Source: Monoraphidium neglectum | Taxonomy: Eukaryota > Chlorophyta > Chlorophyceae > Sphaeropleales > Selenastraceae | Length of the DNA: 32,602 bases | Direction: 5' to 3' | Assembly: GCF_000611645.1 (NCBI RefSeq) | Contig: NW_014013374.1 | Span: 1 to 32,602 of the forward strand | Shown: piece by piece, positions 30,370-32,602 of the stretch | Layout: each line of letters starts with the position of its first letter | Position numbering within the stretch: position 1 is the stretch's first letter | Notes under the pieces: generated by a model | What the model saw: only the letters and a program-made list of their open reading frames with translations | Database searches by the model: none | Told to the model about the DNA's origin: nothing | Made by a program: the position numbers and the translations under genes

Positions 30370-31439
30370 GCGTTTTGGTGTTCGATGGGCCTCTCGTGCA
30401 GCACGAGCCCCGCATGCAGAACACCGCCGCTGCTGTCCGCTACACTTGTTGCCGCTGCCTGCCCCCATCCTGCCGGTGCAGACTCAAAGGAGGCTGGCGT
30501 GAAACCAGCACCCCCCTGCCGCTTGCAGCGAGTCCGACCGGCCCCACTGCCCCCAGCGCCGCCGCCATGACCGCTGCCGCCACCCGCGCCGCCGCTGAAG
30601 CTGCTGCTTTGCGAGCAAATCCCGGCACTTGCCCCCGGCGACGCCGGCTGCACCCCGACTGTGCATGCTTCGCCGCTGCCCATCGCAACAGCAGCCGTTG
30701 TCGAGATCACCGAATCTTCAGCTGCAGACGGCACCGCCAAACTTTGTGCGCGCGCCGCGCCCTGCAGCGTGGCAGAAGCCGCCTGCTGCGTTTGCTGCTC
30801 AATGCCCAGCCGCATGCTCTCCTTATAAGAAGGCTCCGCCGATGGCGCCAGGTTGCAGAAGCTGCCGCTGCTGTCCGGCCCTACCTCAGCGTGTGACGCC
30901 GCATCCGGTTTCGCAGCCGGCGCAGCACCTGCGCGCCCGCGTGACGCCCGGCCGGCGCTGCCGGCGCTACTGTCCACGGCACGGGCGCTCCCGCCGCCAG
31001 GGCTGTTGCTGCCCGCGCTGCTGCCCGCCGAGCCACATGGCAGCGCCCTGCCCTCCCCTATCGCTGCCGCCGCCGCGCCCACGGGCCGCGGCTCGGCGTT
31101 GCTTTCGAGGGGCGCACCGTCTTCACACGGGCGCTCGTCTCCGGCCGCAACGGCCGCCGATGCTGCTTGTTCCGCGTTGTGTGCACTGGGACGGGCTCGC
31201 GGAGCCGCCGCGCGCGGAACACTGCTGGTGCGGCAGTGGAGCACCCACATGGGGGACGATGGCTCGTCCCGCGCGGCACTTGAGCTGTGATGTTGGGCCC
31301 GGGCGCCAGCTGGCGAGGCGGTTGCGCCAGACACCAGTGTCGGAGCTTCTATAGGCACTGTGCCGCCTGTATGCAGGGCCGAGCTGCTGCCGGTCGGCGC
31401 TGACGTGGACGAATTGACTGCAGCCTCCACCTGACGTGC

Positions 31440-31484
<45 letters not shown>

Positions 31485-32602
31485 ATGATGACGATGATGC
31501 TCGTGCTGCTGCTGCTGCTGCTGCTGCGCCTGTTGACCCTCCTTGATTGCTGCTGGGACAGGCCCCGCAGCAGAGCCGCCGCAGCCGCTGCCGCTGCTCT
31601 CTTGCGCCTCGCCCTCCTCTCCCGCCTCAATCTTTTCCGCGCAGCCCACTCGCATCAATTCCTCCCCGTTACTGAGCCGCATCAAGTGTGCCAGCTGCCC
31701 CTCTGACAGAAAGCCTAGATCCCTCCTGCTGCCCCCACTGCCGTCCACCGGGCCGCCGCCCATCGCTCCCGCAACCTGTGAGCGCCGCGGGCCGCTGCAA
31801 GAGGCCCGCGCAGGCGCTGGCGAGGCATAGAAATCCGTTGCTGAGAGCAGCATTGCATCACCGCCGCCTGCAGCCATCTCCGCTGCCTTGCAGCTCAGGT
31901 TTTGCCCGCCATTCACACTGCCTGCGCCAGGCAAGGCGCAGTCGGACGGCGGCAGCCGGACCGCGTTACCAACGTCCAGCTCCTCTGTCGTTTCCGCGGC
32001 GCCTAGCGGGCCAAACCTGCCGCCGCCCCAGGCAGCGGCGTGCCCAGGGCCGCAGCCGGCGTCGCTGCCGGCGTCGCTGCCGCTGCCGGTGTCCCCGTTG
32101 TCGCTGTCTGTCAGAAGCTGAGTCAGCAGCTCCGAGGTGAGGCCGGTTCCAGGGGTGGTGGTTGCCGGGGGGGCGGCGACGTGGGGAGGGGTCCAGGGAG
32201 GCGCCTGCTGCTGTGGTGGCTGCTGTGGTGGTTGGTGTAATGGCTCCCGCTGCTGCTGCTGCTGATGCACGTCCCCTGAAGGCAGCAGCTGCATCTGTGG
32301 CAACGGCACCTCTTCCACCACACAGTGCCACCTCACGGCTGCCTCGGCGCCGGCGCCGTCAGCAGCGCCATTGCCGCTGTTGCACGGCTGGCCCGCCGCG
32401 GCGCCGCCGCCTGGCAACTGCGGCTGCGCTCGGTCCTCCTCCTGTACCTGCACCTGCACCTGCTGCTGCTGCTGCTGCCCCTGCCGCTGGTTCTCCTGCC
32501 TCTGGACTCGCTCCAGCTCGACCAACAAGTCTTCAGCCAGGCTGCCGCCCTCCAACAGCGACAGCGAGCCGTCCCCCTCGAACCCTCCGCCCCGCGCCGC
32601 CC
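26171..32602 (-). CDS. giant disordered protein with two C-terminal calponin-homology-like domains (5' end outside window)
   Basis: Three exons are visible in coding order: beyond 32602 to 27073, then 26806-26564, then 26330-26171. Phases 2/1 match at both junctions, with the joins reading AEDLE-R-REQSALEW and LPGLKC-R-LLHPPLS. The first exon is open to the window edge. It encodes at least 1,840 residues, mostly Gln, Ala, Ser, Gly and Pro low-complexity sequence with several polyQ tracts. Near its end (27850-27250) it has a CH-like domain: TRRWLRRALLIDL, LRGLLDNPLRNGQLLSDVAA, RRGVLSALEALG and ERVLQGDPASIWGLLYAIRL. That domain is split by a Gly/Arg/Ser-rich insertion. Exons 2-3 give a second CH-like domain: ALEWLLRLGLLPP, SSGALLCALASRL, GNVRRAVEALRGLPG and EWPALLLLLLELQQW. 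It ends in a Gly-rich tail. CH domains bind actin or microtubules. The tandem arrangement suggests a cytoskeletal or ciliary scaffold, but this is inference, and both domains diverge from typical members. Confidence 0.7.
28848..28921 (-). repeat. interrupted (CAG)n polyQ tract in the CH-domain giant
   Basis: Plus-strand CTG runs separated by TCC and CGC codons read as Gln tracts with single Glu and Arg interruptions on the coding strand. This is an older, interrupted version of the purer tracts elsewhere in the gene. Confidence 0.9.
30308..30369 (-). repeat. (CAG)n polyQ tract in the CH-domain giant
   Basis: About 19 consecutive Gln codons lie on the coding strand, flanked by a second short CAG cluster and Arg/Pro residues. 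The nearly pure CAG array is likely length-variable. Confidence 0.93.
31439..31535 (-). repeat. (CAG)n polyQ/His-rich tract in the CH-domain giant
   Basis: Two CTG runs on the plus strand (about 31439-31483 and 31503-31529) are joined by GATGATGACGATGATGCTCG. On the coding strand they read as Gln runs joined by a His/Arg-rich segment (HEHHRHH). Confidence 0.93.

Noticed and set aside
28334..30900. Long plus-strand frames opposite the CH giant (poly-Leu, poly-Ala, poly-Cys)
   Set aside because: These are antisense readings of CAG arrays and GC-rich codons. They have no domains, and the minus-strand frame is continuous across the whole interval.

Overview
This window is nuclear DNA from a GC-rich unicellular green alga, most likely a chlorophyte of the Chlorophyceae. 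That placement is inferred from several features together: very high GC, many short GTGAG...CAG introns, in-frame CAG (glutamine) tracts on the coding strand of most genes, a TGTAA polyadenylation-type signal just after one stop codon, and the particular gene families present. I cannot name the species. All exon boundaries below are my own reading of splice signals, reading phase and family conservation; there is no transcript evidence.

Layout, left to right. (1) 242-1882 (+): the C-terminal two thirds of a DEAD-box RNA helicase whose start lies outside the window. (2) 2816-5502 (-): a complete seven-exon EIPR1/TSSC1-type WD40 gene, 354 aa. (3) 5911-7317 (+): a complete five-exon CZIB/DUF866 (UPF0587) gene, 162 aa, divergent from EIPR1 across about 0.4 kb. 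All four zinc cysteines that define the family are replaced. (4) 8298-11338 (-): a five-exon gene for a coiled-coil/polyQ protein ending in a small kinase-fold domain, of a lineage-expanded algal type. It is bracketed by two direct, diverged copies of a roughly 0.5 kb repeat (about 7495-7978 and 11771-12288). (5) 12716-22062 (+): a complete copper amine oxidase of 21 exons and 682 aa. The TPQ tyrosine, catalytic Asp and three copper His are intact, and the C-terminus is a peroxisomal SKL signal. (6) 24060-25154 (+), perhaps with two or three small upstream exons from 23287 or 23129: an unrecognised Ala/Gln-rich protein. (7) 26171-32602 (-): the 3' part of a very large, low-complexity protein with two C-terminal calponin-homology-like domains. 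Its upstream exon is at least 5.5 kb and runs off the right edge.

These genes do not form a pathway. Four belong to ancient eukaryotic families: RNA helicase, vesicle-trafficking WD40 protein, CZIB, and peroxisomal amine oxidase. They are interspersed with fast-evolving, low-complexity or lineage-specific genes (the kinase gene, the Ala-rich gene and the CH giant). The most notable observations are the cysteine-free CZIB, the repeat-bracketed kinase gene, the complementary GT/CA tracts around copper-ligand and neighbouring exons of the amine oxidase, a stop-free intron in the helicase, and degenerate helicase motifs.
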